64,000 bases of DNA from Micromussa lordhowensis (Eukaryota > Cnidaria > Anthozoa > Scleractinia > Lobophylliidae), in NCBI GenBank assembly GCA_964020085.1, contig OZ026603.1:8622426-8686425 (forward strand), read 5' to 3'. The translations under genes were made by a program, and so were the position numbers. This document shows positions 34,701-47,255 of this stretch, piece after piece (the stretch's first letter is position 1; every line of letters starts with the position of its first letter). The notes beneath the pieces are model-generated. The model had not been told where the DNA came from. It worked only from the letters and a program-made list of their open reading frames with translations, and made no database searches.

Positions 34701-36116
34701 GATAGAAGAAGAGTCACGTTTCATTCAGAACAGTTTCAGTAAACGAGTTTTACAAAGCGCCGCATCGAAACGTAGAAGAAGTTAAGGTCGACGGGGCGTT
34801 TCTTTAAACAATACGGAAAGCTCGGGAGTCAGAAAACCCCGGAATAATGTCTTTAAGTTTGCAGACTAGTATTTGAAAAATGATGAGCCCATCAGGATGT
34901 AAGGACAGCTAATATGCTAATATGGCGAGTATAAAACCGGCTTACACTATGTACAAATTTAAAAACTGAGGTTACATTTCCAAAGTTGCTTGAAAGTTCT
35001 CCAAATAAGTTCTCCTAAATTCTGCTTGCAAGAATTCCACTCGGCTCGATTAGCTTTTAAGTTTGGGTAAATTTGCTTAATTTTCTGATTCAATTATCTT
35101 CTTTGTAACCAAGAGTTTTTTTTTATTTCGGTAATTAAATGTGTGCTGATGTTGTTGAAGATAAAATTCCGTAATGAAGTGAAACAGACTGGAAATGAAC
35201 TCTTCCCATTCCATCAAATCCTACATTCAATATCTAACTCAGTCACTGACTGAGAAGAGTACAAAAAACAAACGAAAACCGAGAAATATCCCACTGCACT
35301 TCCACATTTAATAAAAAAAAAGAAATAATAAAAATCAAAATGTAACTTGAGCTTTGAGGCGAAAAGTTTAATTTGTTGTTTATCAACATCACGATATTTT
35401 ACATTCAGCATATTACGCATAAAAAATATGTTCCTTAAGGTATAATCTTTTCTGCAATGTTACTCAATGCATTTAAGTAAATAACTCCTACTAAGCTATC
35501 GATGCCCTACGTCTCTCATGCGGCAAGGAGGACTACGTGACTAACCTACTCTTCGATTATCATTGTACATTTTTACATAAACCGATCCGAAATTTTCAGT
35601 ACAGTTTCTTTGGTTACAAATTTCTTTAACTGCCAAACAAAGGTTTTAATTTCACAGTGGACTATGCTTTTTGGTGTCTACATGTTCGATGTGTTTATTG
35701 CTTCGTCAAAATAGCAGTCGTTTCTCTGGCAATAAGCTTCTTCACTGCAAAACACTCCTCACTCTTGGACTAAATTCATACTTTTTAACGGCATTAACCA
35801 GTTTCTATTTTTAGCATCTACACGTTCATTTTTTAGTGGTTTAAGCAACCGGACACCAATTAGCCCGCAGGACAAAGCTAACTGTAAAAGATTTAATTAA
35901 ACCCCAGCGAGTCGCAAAGCTGTCGCTTGTTGCATTGTTTATGTCGAATTACGTCGACTTTGGCTACACCTTTGCTTTGGTTAATGCGATAAAGAAAAAA
36001 AAACTACAAAAAGCTCATTCACAGCAGATCCTTGCAACTGGGGAATCGATAACTAGTTGACTAAAATAAGTAGGAAAAACCCGCGAGTTTACAGCTAGCG
36101 GTTCCACCAAATGTAC

Positions 36117-36122
36117 TTTATT
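36117..36122 (-). terminator. Polyadenylation signal of the USP38-type gene
   Basis: AATAAA on the minus strand lies 65 nt past the stop codon at 36187-36189, giving a very short 3' UTR. Confidence 0.6.
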
Positions 36123-36186
36123 TCTAGACTGACAAGAAAGTCAGACATCTTCCTAGTATAAGTATAAACCGGTTTTACGAGATTGA

Positions 36187-39100
36187 CTAGAAGACAAACC
36201 GGTTAAAAGGAGTAGTAAATCCCGGTCCGCTGCCGCAGCCCCCAGGGGGTCCCCTGTTGTTGTCATCCTCGTCATCAGGCGGTTGGAAGATGTTTGACCG
36301 TGCTTTCCGTTTGGCAGTATTCACCGCCTGACGCTCGCGCTCCTAACAACAAAGAGAGTTTGCATTATGAAGGTGTACGTTAAGCCGAGACCGTACTAAC
36401 GGCAACCATTCACTCCCCTACAACGACCCCACCCTGGTTAGTCCGGATGTTGGACCCTGACTGTGCGCAGGACTGCGAGTAACTTCTCTTCCGAGAGAAA
36501 AATAGCCATGCGCACGAGGGCATTATTCCTCTCGTGCTCTTTTTCACGCCAGGCTCCCGCCAACACTGGACGGACTAAGAAACAGAGGCTTCTCGTATTC
36601 TCATTCGACTGCGCGAAAACCCAGGAGTCTTCGTTGATGTCCTTATTTACATATTGCCTCCTCTAGCATAGCACTTTGAGTACAGAAGCCTTCATGCTAC
36701 TGTAGATATGAAGTGACTTAAAACCTTTTAAGAGTCTGTTAAAATTTAGTTATTGGAGAGATTTTTAGCTGACATAGCCTTGTCTATGTCTATTTTTAGC
36801 TGTTGGGTTTCATATTGAAGACGACATCGGCTTTCAGAAAATGTAAACCTCATTAGTACAACGGCCACTGTTTGTATAAGTTGTACAGAGTGGTTCTAAA
36901 CCCTTTTGTGTGAACATTTAAATTAAAGCTGATGAGCAGTGGTTTCACGTCGCAATGTTTTTTAAACGAACTTACCTGCAAGTATAACAGGTTATCACGA
37001 TTAACAATGTCTGCCAGTTCCGGTCGGATCTCTCCAGTCAGCTTATCCTGTGGAATATCTATATCACTTCTGCTCTCAATTGGGACGACTGTGGCACAAG
37101 AGCTTACTCGCTTGTAGATCAACACGTACGGAGTATCCTTGGGAAAGCGCTTAGACACATCAGCAAAGGTGCTGAATGCTGAGTAAGATACACGACTGTC
37201 ATTGAAGAGAAACCACGTGTCCTGATCACTCGTTCTAGAAGTCGAACCAACGTCACTTTCTCCTCCTCCACCAATCAGATGCGCTGAGGAGCGCGCGTAA
37301 CAGTAGTAATGTCCACTTTCGGATGAAGTGCCCGAGTGGACAATGACTGAACACAGAGAATAGACAATGTCTGCGGCAGATTTTTCATCATATGTCAAGG
37401 CAGTGTCTCTGCTTGCACTGTCTACGATGCTTTCATGTTCTTGTTTCGTTCTTTTAGATTTAAAGCATGACTGGCTGATGATGTCACTACTTTTGTCATC
37501 GCTACCATCGGGAACACAATCCCGCACCTCCCCTCCCCTGACATTTCCTCTGAGCTGCGAGCGCGGCAGCTTCAGAACAAGAGGGTAAGACACACTCTGT
37601 AATATCTTCGACCTTTGCTGTGTCCGTACATTGTAAGCGAACCTCTTGAGTGTCAACACAAGAAAGTTTGATGCCCTGGAAATGGTGACAGTCCGCTCCG
37701 CGTCCTGCAAACTGTTGCACTGATCACAATGGTATTGATTTGAACCTTCAAGAACTTCAGGCTCAAAAAAATACTCCAGTAACTGTGTGATGGATATGTG
37801 TGGGGTGTCGACCCTCAAGCCTGACTCGCGTAACTTTGTCGGCAGACTTGGCCCAGTTGTAAAAGACATTGAACTATCCGCGGAGGCAGCGCTGTGCGAC
37901 GAAGCTGCAGCAACAGCGTCAGCATCTTCAGCAGGCTTTGATGTTAAACCAGATGCATTTATGCTATGAGTGACATCTCCCCCTTTGAGACTTCGATCAG
38001 AGCTAAGAGTGGAATTCACCGTCATTTCATCGTGCTCAACTGGTTGTTTATCAGACGACAGATTCTCATCCTGTACAGGCAAAATGCGACCTTGTAATTC
38101 ACTGGCCTGCGGGAACGACAGTGGTAAGTCTGTGAACTCTTCCTCTCTACAAGAAGTGCTATTGCACCTGCGACAGCACAGGCACACCAACAGCTTTCCA
38201 GCAAAGGTGTCATCTATGAGCGTGGTTTTGGGCATTTCGTCATTGTTGCTATTGGTAAGGGATTTGTCTTCCTCGCTGATTCTGTCAAGAAGGAACTTAA
38301 GGAATTCTGAGCAATCTTGTTGAGTACCTGGGGCAAACCATGAAGGCCTTGCAACCTGAAGGAACTTTGAAGGCGCAAAGGCAGATCTCTGTTGGAAAAA
38401 GAAACCAACACGAGGTTAGTTTTAAGCCACAAAACAATCCTTTGTGTTTCACATGTTTCACAAATGTAAGATTTCATTGCTCCATTTTAACGTCAATTAG
38501 TGCAGTGTTTACTTGTAAACATTCTGAGAAACGTTTTGAGTAACACATGCCTGGAAAGATGAATAATGCTATGCACCGGATAAATCACTATCCAGTGGAT
38601 AGTGCGGTTTGTTCTGTCAACTCTTATCCACTGGATAGCGATTTACCCGGGAACAATCGAGCCCTACTCTCTATTTCCATATGGCTTTCAATTCTTTTAA
38701 AAACATACAAAATACAGAAGGCAAAAGAACTGAAGCTTTACCTGTGTTAGAGAAAGGAAGGCAAACACTTCCTGCAATTGATGCAGCAGTGGTCGATGAG
38801 GGTATGTCTGATGCCCAAAAATAATATAACGGAATCTGTAAACACACAAATGTATATATATTGAACATCAATTTGTTCTTAAGGCAGGTTAATTCGTGTC
38901 AAAAGGGAAGGGTGAGTCTGGGATCCAAAACTTCTTAGACCAACAAATATGAGAAAATTGGTAACAATTGTTTGCATGGCCTACTGAAGATGAAGGTGGA
39001 CAACAGAGTCAGAGATCTGGTGTTCAAATCTAGGTGAGTACAAAAATATTGAAACAAGAAAAGATCTATGGGGTTAGGCTTAGGGCAGGGCAGGAAAAAA

Positions 39101-42100
39101 TTTGGAAATCCAGTTGCCCAGTGGGCCAGCACATTACAGTTGCCCCCACTAAAACATTACTTGCCTGATAGGTGCACAATGTTCATGCCATATCAACTAC
39201 ATCATCTACTACCTAAAGAAGTGCTTCTGCTACCTACCTGTCTATAATCAGTGATAGACTGTGACAAGACTACTGAGGCTCGTTTCACTTGCCCACTGGG
39301 CCCAAAAAAATTTCCATTTTCACTTGCCCAAGAGCAAAATTCACTCACCCCAGGCAACTGGAGCTGGCTTTTGAGAAATTGGGGGTAAAATTACAGTATT
39401 CAACTGAGAGAAACATCTTTTGATTTGAGTTATCGGGAGGTTCTAAAAAAAAGAGGGTCTGAGAAATCAGGATTCCACTGTATCAGTATAAGAAATTGTC
39501 AGACAACAACTGTTTAAACATTCTTTTAAGTTAAGATGAAAACTTACTCATCAAGCATATAGAGAGCCTGTAACACACTGTTCATATAACATGTATTGCC
39601 CAAGTTAACTAAACCAGTTTTTCCAGTCTCAGATTTCGGAGTAAAACCAGTGAGTGGAATGTGATAAGCCTGTGCAGACCATGCACTTTGAGCCAGCCAC
39701 TTCCTGATCATCACTTCTGAAGGCTTAGGTAGATCCTAGTAAAATGTAAAGAAGGTTTGGCATGAAAAATAGATTGTCGCTGTAAAGGGCTCTGTTATGG
39801 AGTGAAATAGATGAAACAACACACTCATTTTCCTGTTCAAGCAAGTGTAATTTTCTTGTGGACCAGTTTTCTAAAACTACTCATTCTTATGCAAATTGGT
39901 GAATGGAAAGAAGGTGAACAGTCATTTTTTCCATTCGCTGAAGAAAAACATTATGACTATTCCAGATGAAATGTGGAACTTTTGTAAGAATTCACATCAG
40001 TGAGATACACAATACACAGGGTTCTCATTATTTCAGGAAGTAGAGGGCTAGTTCATGAAGTAGATGGCTGACACTGACTTGAGTGCCAAAGGGAGAAGCC
40101 TCTAAAGAGGTCTGGGCGTATACTTCCCCAGAATTTGAGAGGCTCTGAAATGCTTGCTATTTTACGCATTCTCTTGGAGGTATTTCCTAAAAAAAAATTC
40201 AAATTCGGAAAATCTCAAACAGCCTAGAATATTAAGGGATCACATTTTTTTTATTCGACCAGGATAGAGGACCCGCATGAAAACCAATTAAGGCTGATGT
40301 GGCTTCCTCTCTAAATATTATTTATACTTTATTATTTATTTACCCTAGAGCGCTAGGGTAACTGAAAACATGCACCATACCCTCACCCCATGCCCCTCTC
40401 AAGCTACAGCTTTGACTGTCCTGACACAAGGACAGTCAAGGTTTAGTCACTCTCCAAAAAGCATGTGTTTTTTCTAAATTACTCTTTACGAATTATGCAC
40501 ATGTATTATTTCATGAAAAGTAGGTGGCTAAGAAATTGAAGTAGAGGGTTACTTAGCCGGCGGCCAGAACTTAATGAGAACCCTGAATAAGTCATATTTG
40601 TGCCATCAATATTATTGTGGTTATAGAACTCAACAGGTTCTTAAAATAGGAAAAACAAATTACTAAACATTTCTTCTGGGCCAAAAAAGGGTTGTAATTA
40701 TAAGGTGGTAAAATCAACAGGGAAGATCTAACTAAGTATTTGAACAGAACACATCTGAAGACGTTTCACTGAGAATTATCAAGTTCATTATTGTATTGAA
40801 GGGCCATTTGGCCACCACAATACCTGCAAACTATCAAGAACTGGTCCATACAACTCAGGGAAGCCTGTGTGTTGGTACATGAGGCAATGCATAAGTTCTG
40901 CAAGGGTCTGAAGTGTAGACTGTGAGGATGCACTGTTTTCCTTCTTTAGATTCTGTACAAGGCCAGGTACATGTTCAACAATCTAAAAAATAAACATGGA
41001 AGAAAGTCTTACAAAATAGAACCAGTTTGCTTTAGAGTATAGGAAAAAGACTAGAAATATAAAGTGACTAGAGTATTACAGCAGAGAAGAAAAGATGGAA
41101 AAGTAATTACCATATGTGTTAGCTGAGCACATAACCTAAACCTAAGTTTACGCCGAAACGTTCTCGCTACTTGTCTGTAGTCTGATGCACTCAACATGAA
41201 GTTTCCTTGCTACAGAAAGGAACTGATTTAGACATCAATATTATTGTAATTAATTTAAAGATAAACTGTCAGAGAAACCAACAGCATAGCGAGTTGCCTA
41301 ATACACATCCAAAAAGATTTCTAACCACTAACCACTTTTCTTTGACTACTGAGCTTTATTAACAAAACTAAGTAACGTTGAACTTGTTTCTACCTCATGA
41401 AATGCTTGAGGAGAGTGTCGAAAGCTCAGTAGCATATGAGACAGGACAACCATAGTGCTCTCACGGACAACTGGAAATAACAAGCGGCTGAAAACCTAGA
41501 GAAAAAATAAACAGGTGAAAATTTAGAAAATTCAGAAAATTCAGAAATGATTTGAGAACAACACAGATTACCACTCCCTAGAGGACATTTTGCAAAAAAA
41601 ATGAAACCCTAATATTCTTTGACATAATATGACAAATTAACTATTTTGCACTTTTAATTTTTGGCCCTCGGACTGAGATGTTTTTAAAATTTCAACAATT
41701 TGTTTGATGTCTAGGGCTGTGTTTGAGCCAGCTCAACTGCCTTTGGAGACAATTTGTCCCTCTGTTGCCTTTGCAAAGAGACAAGTAGACAATAGCAGGG
41801 GACAGAGCATAATTTATTACAGCATTAACGCTGCCTTTGTCTTTCTGCTGCCCAAGGAAAATTGCGAGGTTTTGAATTCAGAAGTCAAGCGTCATTTCCG
41901 TCATTGTCTAATACAAGCTGGATGGTGATGGAAGTTAGGCGGGCTTCGCGATGAAGGAGTTCGATTAGCAGGTAAAACTCTAATCTGCATTTGCCACTAG
42001 CGCGGCAGTTCAGAGCGTTGTGCCACCCCTCTAGATCACTGTTTGTCCGGATTGGTTGCTTCAATACACTCCACTCTCTTGTACTGTCTATCCACTGCTC

Positions 42101-43446
42101 CTGGATATATTCAATCAGACGTAGACATAGACTCTAGATCTAGGTGAACTGACATATTGGACGTAGGCGAATCGACTCTAGACGTAGGCGAACTGACAGT
42201 AGGCGAACCGACACATTATTTAGACCATAATTCTCATTTCCTCCTCAGGAAATTCATTTTAGATTTTTCTTCTGGTTCATCGATGATTTAATCCGTTTCA
42301 CATTGAAAATAACTCAAGATTTTCTACTTGGCTTGGACATTGTTTCAAAGAAATATAGATTGGTCCACAAATGAAACGAGCTGTCAACACGTGCAAATTC
42401 CGCCAAAGCCAGTCACATGTGAATGATGCAAACTCATTCTACTTCCAAATATGGTAAAAGTGATCCTTACTTGATTATTCAGCTTTTACAAGATGGTAGA
42501 GTGTGCAATAATTTGGCAAATAATTGTATACATTATCTAGTAGAACGACAGGATTTCATAACAATCTTGCATAACAATATTGCAGAGTACTTCAAAAATA
42601 CAGGCATACCAAAACCGTGGATGAAACTGTGTAGCGTGACAACATTCGACGCTCACAGCTCCTACGTATGTGACAGGTTTGGAATGTTGTTCAAGGAGCG
42701 AAGCACGAGACAATAGTGTCTTTAAAAGGAATTTATAAGGTGCTGATAAACAATTTTTATATGAAAATGTGAAATGCTAGCTGACAAAAAATTAAATACA
42801 TTTATTTAGAAGAAATCGGCTCCACAAATACTTCTGATCGTGGGGGACATTTATGGCCCGGCCATTAAATTTTAATGGACAAGTCGTCGCTCAAGGGGGA
42901 GAATGTCGCAAGTTCACACTCTGGCTCAAACACTGCTAGAGTAACAATAAAACATGCTGTTCCAAACAAAATAGTATGCAGTGGAATACTGACTTTCAAA
43001 CCCTCAGTTTTCTTTATAACCTCCGCATTATTCAAAGTAATTTTTTCCACCTTAGGCAAAAACATAAGGAACAACCTCTACTTGATTTTCCGACCTCCTA
43101 ATTTTACAAGCTTATTTTCATCCTGCTAGGTTGCACCTAACAATTACCTGGCAATTATGGGAGCATATATTTATCATTATTAAATTCTCAACCTCGGATA
43201 ATGCAAATCTAGCTTTGATCTCGGTTACCATCCATTATACCTGCGTTTGACCTTATATGGAAATGAATGCGGAAAATGTCGCTCAGAGATCATTTCGTTT
43301 TGGCGCCCGGAAGTCACATCACTTTCCAGTCGTTTCTTAGACTTAACTAAAATTTAGCAAAACCGAAGGTTGAGAATTTAATAAAACAATTATTCCATTC
43401 GCGCTTGTTGGATATGAGATTAGTTACAGCCAACTCGGCCCTACGG

Positions 43447-43499
<53 letters not shown>

Positions 43500-45143
43500 T
43501 TAATATCAACAAACTGTAACACTATCAAAATATAGTCATGATGCTCTCAATATCTGTCATCCGTAGGTAACATATCCGGCGGTATACATATGGCGGTATA
43601 CGTAACTTTGTACGTGGGAAGAACAAGTGAAGTGAGAAAATGTTGACAGGGAGATTTAAAAATGTTAGGCTGTTTTGTTATCAATTTGTTGAATGATAAA
43701 ACAATTATCCTGCTCAATCTCGCGGAATATCGTCTGATTTAAGATGACTCGGCCTACGGCCTCATCGGCTAAGTATCAGACGATATTCCGCACGATTTAG
43801 CAGGATAATTGTTAATTATATGCATTATGCTTGCAAACTTCACTCCAGCCTTCCTTGCTCCATGTACATCTAAGCTTAAGGGCCCATTTACAGATCATTT
43901 TAAGCCATTGATAAGGAAAATTTATTCCCACTTTAGCTGATTCAAAGTTATTTCATGTGTTTTAGCATTTTCATGATAAGTTACACCAACGATTATGTCA
44001 TCAGGACATGCCCATGGTTATGTGACTTATAAAAAAAACAGAATTTTTTCACTGATTAATTGGTAAGTAATTAATTTGGTTTTGGTCTTACGAAACTCAA
44101 TTAAATACCGCTCTAAATCTTCTAATTAGATGTATGTAATGAGGCTTGCAAATAGAAGCAAAATGCTTTTCAAGAAACAAGGTAATGACTGTTTTGAGAA
44201 GAAACAAACTTACCTGAGCAACTTCTTTCAGTGTCACAGAGATAAGAATTGAATGTTTTTTAGCACTTGCCAAGGCCTTCAGAAACCCAAGAATCCATTG
44301 GTCTACTTTTTTTGCGCCTGGCCACGAAAGCCAGTTGATCATACGACTCAGGGAAACAGCTAGACTTTCATCGGAAACAGACGGATTAACAGCCACAAGG
44401 TTTGTAGCAGAGTCAATGATATCAGTCGTAAAATACTGTACAACACAGGCAAGTGCCACTGAAGGATTGCGACCCACCCTGGAAACAATCTTGAAAATTT
44501 CAGTCAATACTGGAAAGAGCAGAGCTTGATTTTTTGTCCACATCTTATTAAGTAGAGCCCCAATGACAGCACCATTTTGAAAGCATGACTTCATTTCCTC
44601 TTTCGATGTTTTGGGAAGTTCAGTTTCACTCAACGCATTGATCAATGACAAGTTAAAATGAAGCAAATTCTCCCCAACTGGCCAACAGTGGCTATACTCG
44701 ATTAAAAGCCGTGCCAGAGCCGCGCAGAAGTCTGTGTTTAAATTCTTTTCCACCCAGATATGAGCTCTGTGGCGCACAACTGTGTACAAAGAGAATACTT
44801 GTGGAGTGTGTTGTACGAGATCAAGTGACGTCCGCAAATAATCGATACAACTCACAGACAACTTTTCGCGTTCAGCGAGAAAAGACAGAAGAAATCCCTC
44901 AGTGAAATACTTTTGAAAAACGTCCTTTTGCCGCTTTGCCCACGTGGTAAGCAGAAGTCTTCCAGTTTCATTTAGAAACTGTGAGTTTTCTTGTGTCATC
45001 CATTGAGTCCCAATTTCAAAGATGGATCTGTTTTGATCCTCCGGTACATTGTTGCTAGTTTTTGAGACGAGCTGTTGAACCAAAGACTTCTTGATATTTT
45101 CAGGATGATTTGAAGCCACGATTCCTCTTAAAATCTGGTCCAT
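36187..45143 (-). CDS. USP38: USP38-type ubiquitin carboxyl-terminal hydrolase, complete
   Basis: Eight exons on minus: 44214-45143, 41394-41495, 41111-41209, 40824-40982, 39548-39735, 38742-38835, 36976-38388 and 36187-36342, giving 1046 aa (human USP38 is about 1040). It is a papain-like cysteine protease that removes ubiquitin from proteins. The N-terminal helical region starts MDQILRGIV and contains SRMINWLSWP and VLSHMLLSFRHSP, both typical of USP35/38. The catalytic domain begins GLVNLGNTCYMNS (Cys479) and has TQQDCSEFLKFLLDR, two zinc-type Cys pairs (about residues 596-599 and 745-748), ESGHYYCYA (His884) and FLFNDSRVS (Asp921). The tail RKARSNIFQPP...GCGSGPGFTTPFNRFVF matches the Gly-rich end of USP38, so this subtype is preferred over USP35. 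The ATG at 45143 sits in GCCACCATGG. Exon 3 (33 aa) is extra relative to the human protein. Confidence 0.93.
38389..38741 (-). other. USP38-type intron 6 with palindromic repeat
   Basis: The segment 38565-38650 carries CTATCCAGTGGATAGTG and CTTATCCACTGGATAGCG, a palindromic repeat related to the MITE at 4860-4971. No exon is seen. Confidence 0.6.
40017..40585. mobile_element. MITE with CAGGGTTCTCATTA ends, in USP38-type intron
   Basis: The left end CAGGGTTCTCATTATTTC and the right end TTAATGAGAACCCTG form terminal inverted repeats. Subterminal motifs GAAGTAGAGGGCTAG and GAAGTAGAGGGTTACTTAG repeat directly. CAGGG ends are typical of hAT elements, but a clean 8-bp duplication was not found. 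Confidence 0.65.
42140..42215. repeat. Short imperfect tandem repeat
   Basis: The motif ACGTAGGCGAAYYGAC recurs about three times (GACGTAGGCGAATCGACTC, GACGTAGGCGAACTGACA, AGTAGGCGAACCGACAC), with TCTAGA boxes between copies. Confidence 0.7.
43182..43385. mobile_element. MITE with AAATTCTCAACCTCGG ends
   Basis: The inverted ends TTAAATTCTCAACCTCGG and CCGAAGGTTGAGAATTTAA are about 200 bp apart and directly abut the hairpin at 43386. The pairing recurs at 59540-59740, where a relative with TAAATTCTCAAACC ends lies next to another hairpin of that family. Confidence 0.6.
43386..43500. repeat. Hairpin repeat, ACAATTATTCC family, copy 2
   Basis: ACAATTATTCCATTCGCGC to CATGGAATAATTGT, with arms meeting at AACTCGGCCCTACGGGCCTCGTTGG. 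Confidence 0.8.
43701..43812. repeat. Hairpin repeat, ACAATTATCCTG variant, copy 3
   Basis: ACAATTATCCTGCTCAATC to AGCAGGATAATTGT; the inner stem CGGAATATCGTCTGAT pairs with ATCAGACGATATTCCG; the centre is ACTCGGCCTACGGCCTCAT. The layout is the same as copies 1 and 2 but the stem sequence differs. Confidence 0.8.
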
Positions 45144-46684
45144 GGTGGCAGCAAACACTACAAAAACTGCATTCGTGCACTGACGTTTTCACCGTTTTAA
45201 TAGTTGTGCTGACAAGCACATGGGCATTTTGTTTGCGCATGCGCGAGATGAATGGAATAATTTGCGTTCGGCGCTCGTTCGGCGCCATTTCTTGTTTTTG
45301 AACGCGCTGCGGCGGGTTTTTAAACGGGTGATCTACGTTGCGAGAAAGATCTTGTCAAGAGAAATGAAAGATTGTAACAAGTTTACACACATTTCTAACA
45401 CTGTGGATATTCACAGTGTCTGTCGGGACTTTAGATGAGGATATATTAATGATCAAATTGCGAACAGAGCGAGATAAAGGTCCAAAGAAGTGGAGTTTGG
45501 AATTTGATTTAACGAAGATCAAGATGTTTACTGGAGAAGACAAGCGATGAAGGTTAGTCTTGAGGTGTTGAAGCTTTATTGTTTTGAATCATGGGGTTGT
45601 ATATTGAGAAGATCGTCAGATACGCGATCCTGTATGATAGGGAAATTTTGAGTTTGAGCTGATTTTCCCTCAACTTTGAAGTAAATTTTCAACATATTTC
45701 CGGCGGCCCCCAAGCTTTAAATTACTTCAAACAATATGTCTCTTCTTCTTCTCCTCAGCCGCTGGGGACTCTAGGCTTTAAAAAATGCGCAGTTTGCAGG
45801 ATTAGAATTCTTTTACAACAGGTTTCGACAAATTTTTATTCGGGATGTTTTGGTAGTTTTTCTGAGTCGTGAATCACGAAGGTCTTTCGTCTTGTTGCTC
45901 TCCAAATCTGTTATGCAGGGTATGTAGTTGTCTATTTTTTACACTGTTAAAGTTTCGTTTTAATACACTTGGACTTTTGCTATTTTTCTCCCTGTTTTTT
46001 TGTAGGTATTTTTATAATCGCCTATTTTGTCTCCAAGGGCTAACTTGAGTAGAAACTTTGGTTAAAATTCTTTATTTCACTGGCCCCCAAGTCCCAAAGC
46101 ACTTTCAGTGCATTGTTTGTTTACTTGTCGTTTGCTCTATCCAGTTTATTTCTCCTACAAAAATGCGTGGTGTTATTTTAAGAAGAAAAACTGGTACCGT
46201 TTCTGTCGAAATTTTCACATTTCATGTACATTTAGCTTTCGAACGGCACACGGGAACCGAATGACGTGAGCTTAAATGTGCAGCGTTTATTTTGTTAGAA
46301 TTCCTCTGCCTTTCGAGCTGATTTTTTTTTGCAACAATGTAACAAAATGTACAAAATAGCTTCCAAAAGACTATTGTTTTGCTGTTATTTACCATGCTCT
46401 GAAGATTCAGAGAAAGACAGTTGTTCAAACAAAATTAGAACAACACGTTATAACTGTTTTTCTATTATTTGCTTTTCTATTATTTGCTGCACATGCAGGC
46501 ATTGAAAAAATTGGGAGTTTCATTACAAACACAATAGACTGATGAAGCAGATAATGTCTTCTTTACAATTCTTGTCAATGTTTAGGGATTTGTAATGTAC
46601 TAGCTCTTCTCCATGTTCTCTACAGTATGGTTATCAAATATTCATGTTGGAACGTAAATGCAGTTGTGATAACTAATCATCATC
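45144..46684. other. USP38-type 5' flank, possible divergent transcript
   Basis: GC-rich, CpG-containing sequence (45270-45320) lies just upstream of the USP38-type start codon and probably holds its promoter. On the plus strand an ATG at 45449 opens a 33-residue frame (KKWSLEFDLTKIKMFTG) ending at 45550, and a donor-like AG|GTTAGT follows. It could be the first exon of a divergent transcript, but no further exon was found. Nothing is recognised from 45600 to 46680. Confidence 0.3.
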
Positions 46685-46722
46685 CTTTCACATACATGTA
46701 ATTAATTACATGTATGTGAAAG
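46685..46722. repeat. Perfect 38-bp palindrome
   Basis: CTTTCACATACATGTAATT is followed at once by its exact reverse complement, with no loop. It shares its last base with the next palindrome. Confidence 0.95.
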
Positions 46723-46823
46723 CAATATAGCATATTTCATTCACAGGCTAACAGTGTACATGTAATACTAATATTAGTATTACATGTACACTGTTAGCCT
46801 GTGAATGAAATATGCTATATTGC
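46722..46823. repeat. Perfect 102-bp palindrome
   Basis: The sequence from 46722 reads the same on both strands to 46823, with its centre at AATACTAATATTAGTATT and no spacer or mismatch seen. It contains CATTCACAGGCTAACAGTG and its reverse complement. No coding content. Confidence 0.93.
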
Positions 46824-47255
46824 TCAAAATAACTCTGCAGCATGACAGAAATATATTCCAGGTTGTGTAATCAGGTAAATCTAATTAAGAATGAAAATTA
46901 ATAGTTATTCACCATTTCACAGATAAATTAAGATACAAAATGAAAATGTTGTAAATGGGATTAACAATTTCATTTCAAATTTTCGATGAAAGGGCAATTA
47001 AAGTAATTTACCTATATACACCTTCACTGTTAACTGTAGCACAAAATAAAATATTGTTGAATATCACTGGGTAGCAAGTCTTTCCAGTAACTCAACCCTC
47101 TAATAGAACTGGAAAAGTTCATTATTTTAGCATTTACAGTAGATGTGAAGATGAAGACAAGAGGATGGGGAGGGGTTTACTGTACTAAATAAAGCCCACA
47201 ACTGTACTATTTCTGACTCCTAATGAAATCTTGTTTACATTATCTATTTCAGACC

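Larger units (their letters stand above)
31472..36116. other. Intergenic spacer between PC-B and the USP38-type gene
   Basis: Besides the TATA-like box, the fold-back MITE 33449-33796 and the reverse transcriptase tail 33890-34700, I see AT-rich sequence without recognisable exons. The open frames at 31557-31745, 32095-32361 and 33138-33419 lack family features. Confidence 0.45.
41496..44213 (-). other. Largest USP38-type intron (intron 1), repeat-rich
   Basis: It holds two ACAATTATTCC-family hairpins, a TIR element (43182-43385) with AAATTCTCAACCTCGG ends, a short tandem stretch at 42140-42215 and a 97-codon plus-strand frame at 42423-42716 with no recognised features. Confidence 0.6.

Noticed and set aside
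42423..42716. 97-codon plus-strand frame within the USP38-type intron
   Set aside because: The composition is protein-like but there is no known motif, and the surroundings are repeats. It may be a transposon scrap; not supported as a gene.
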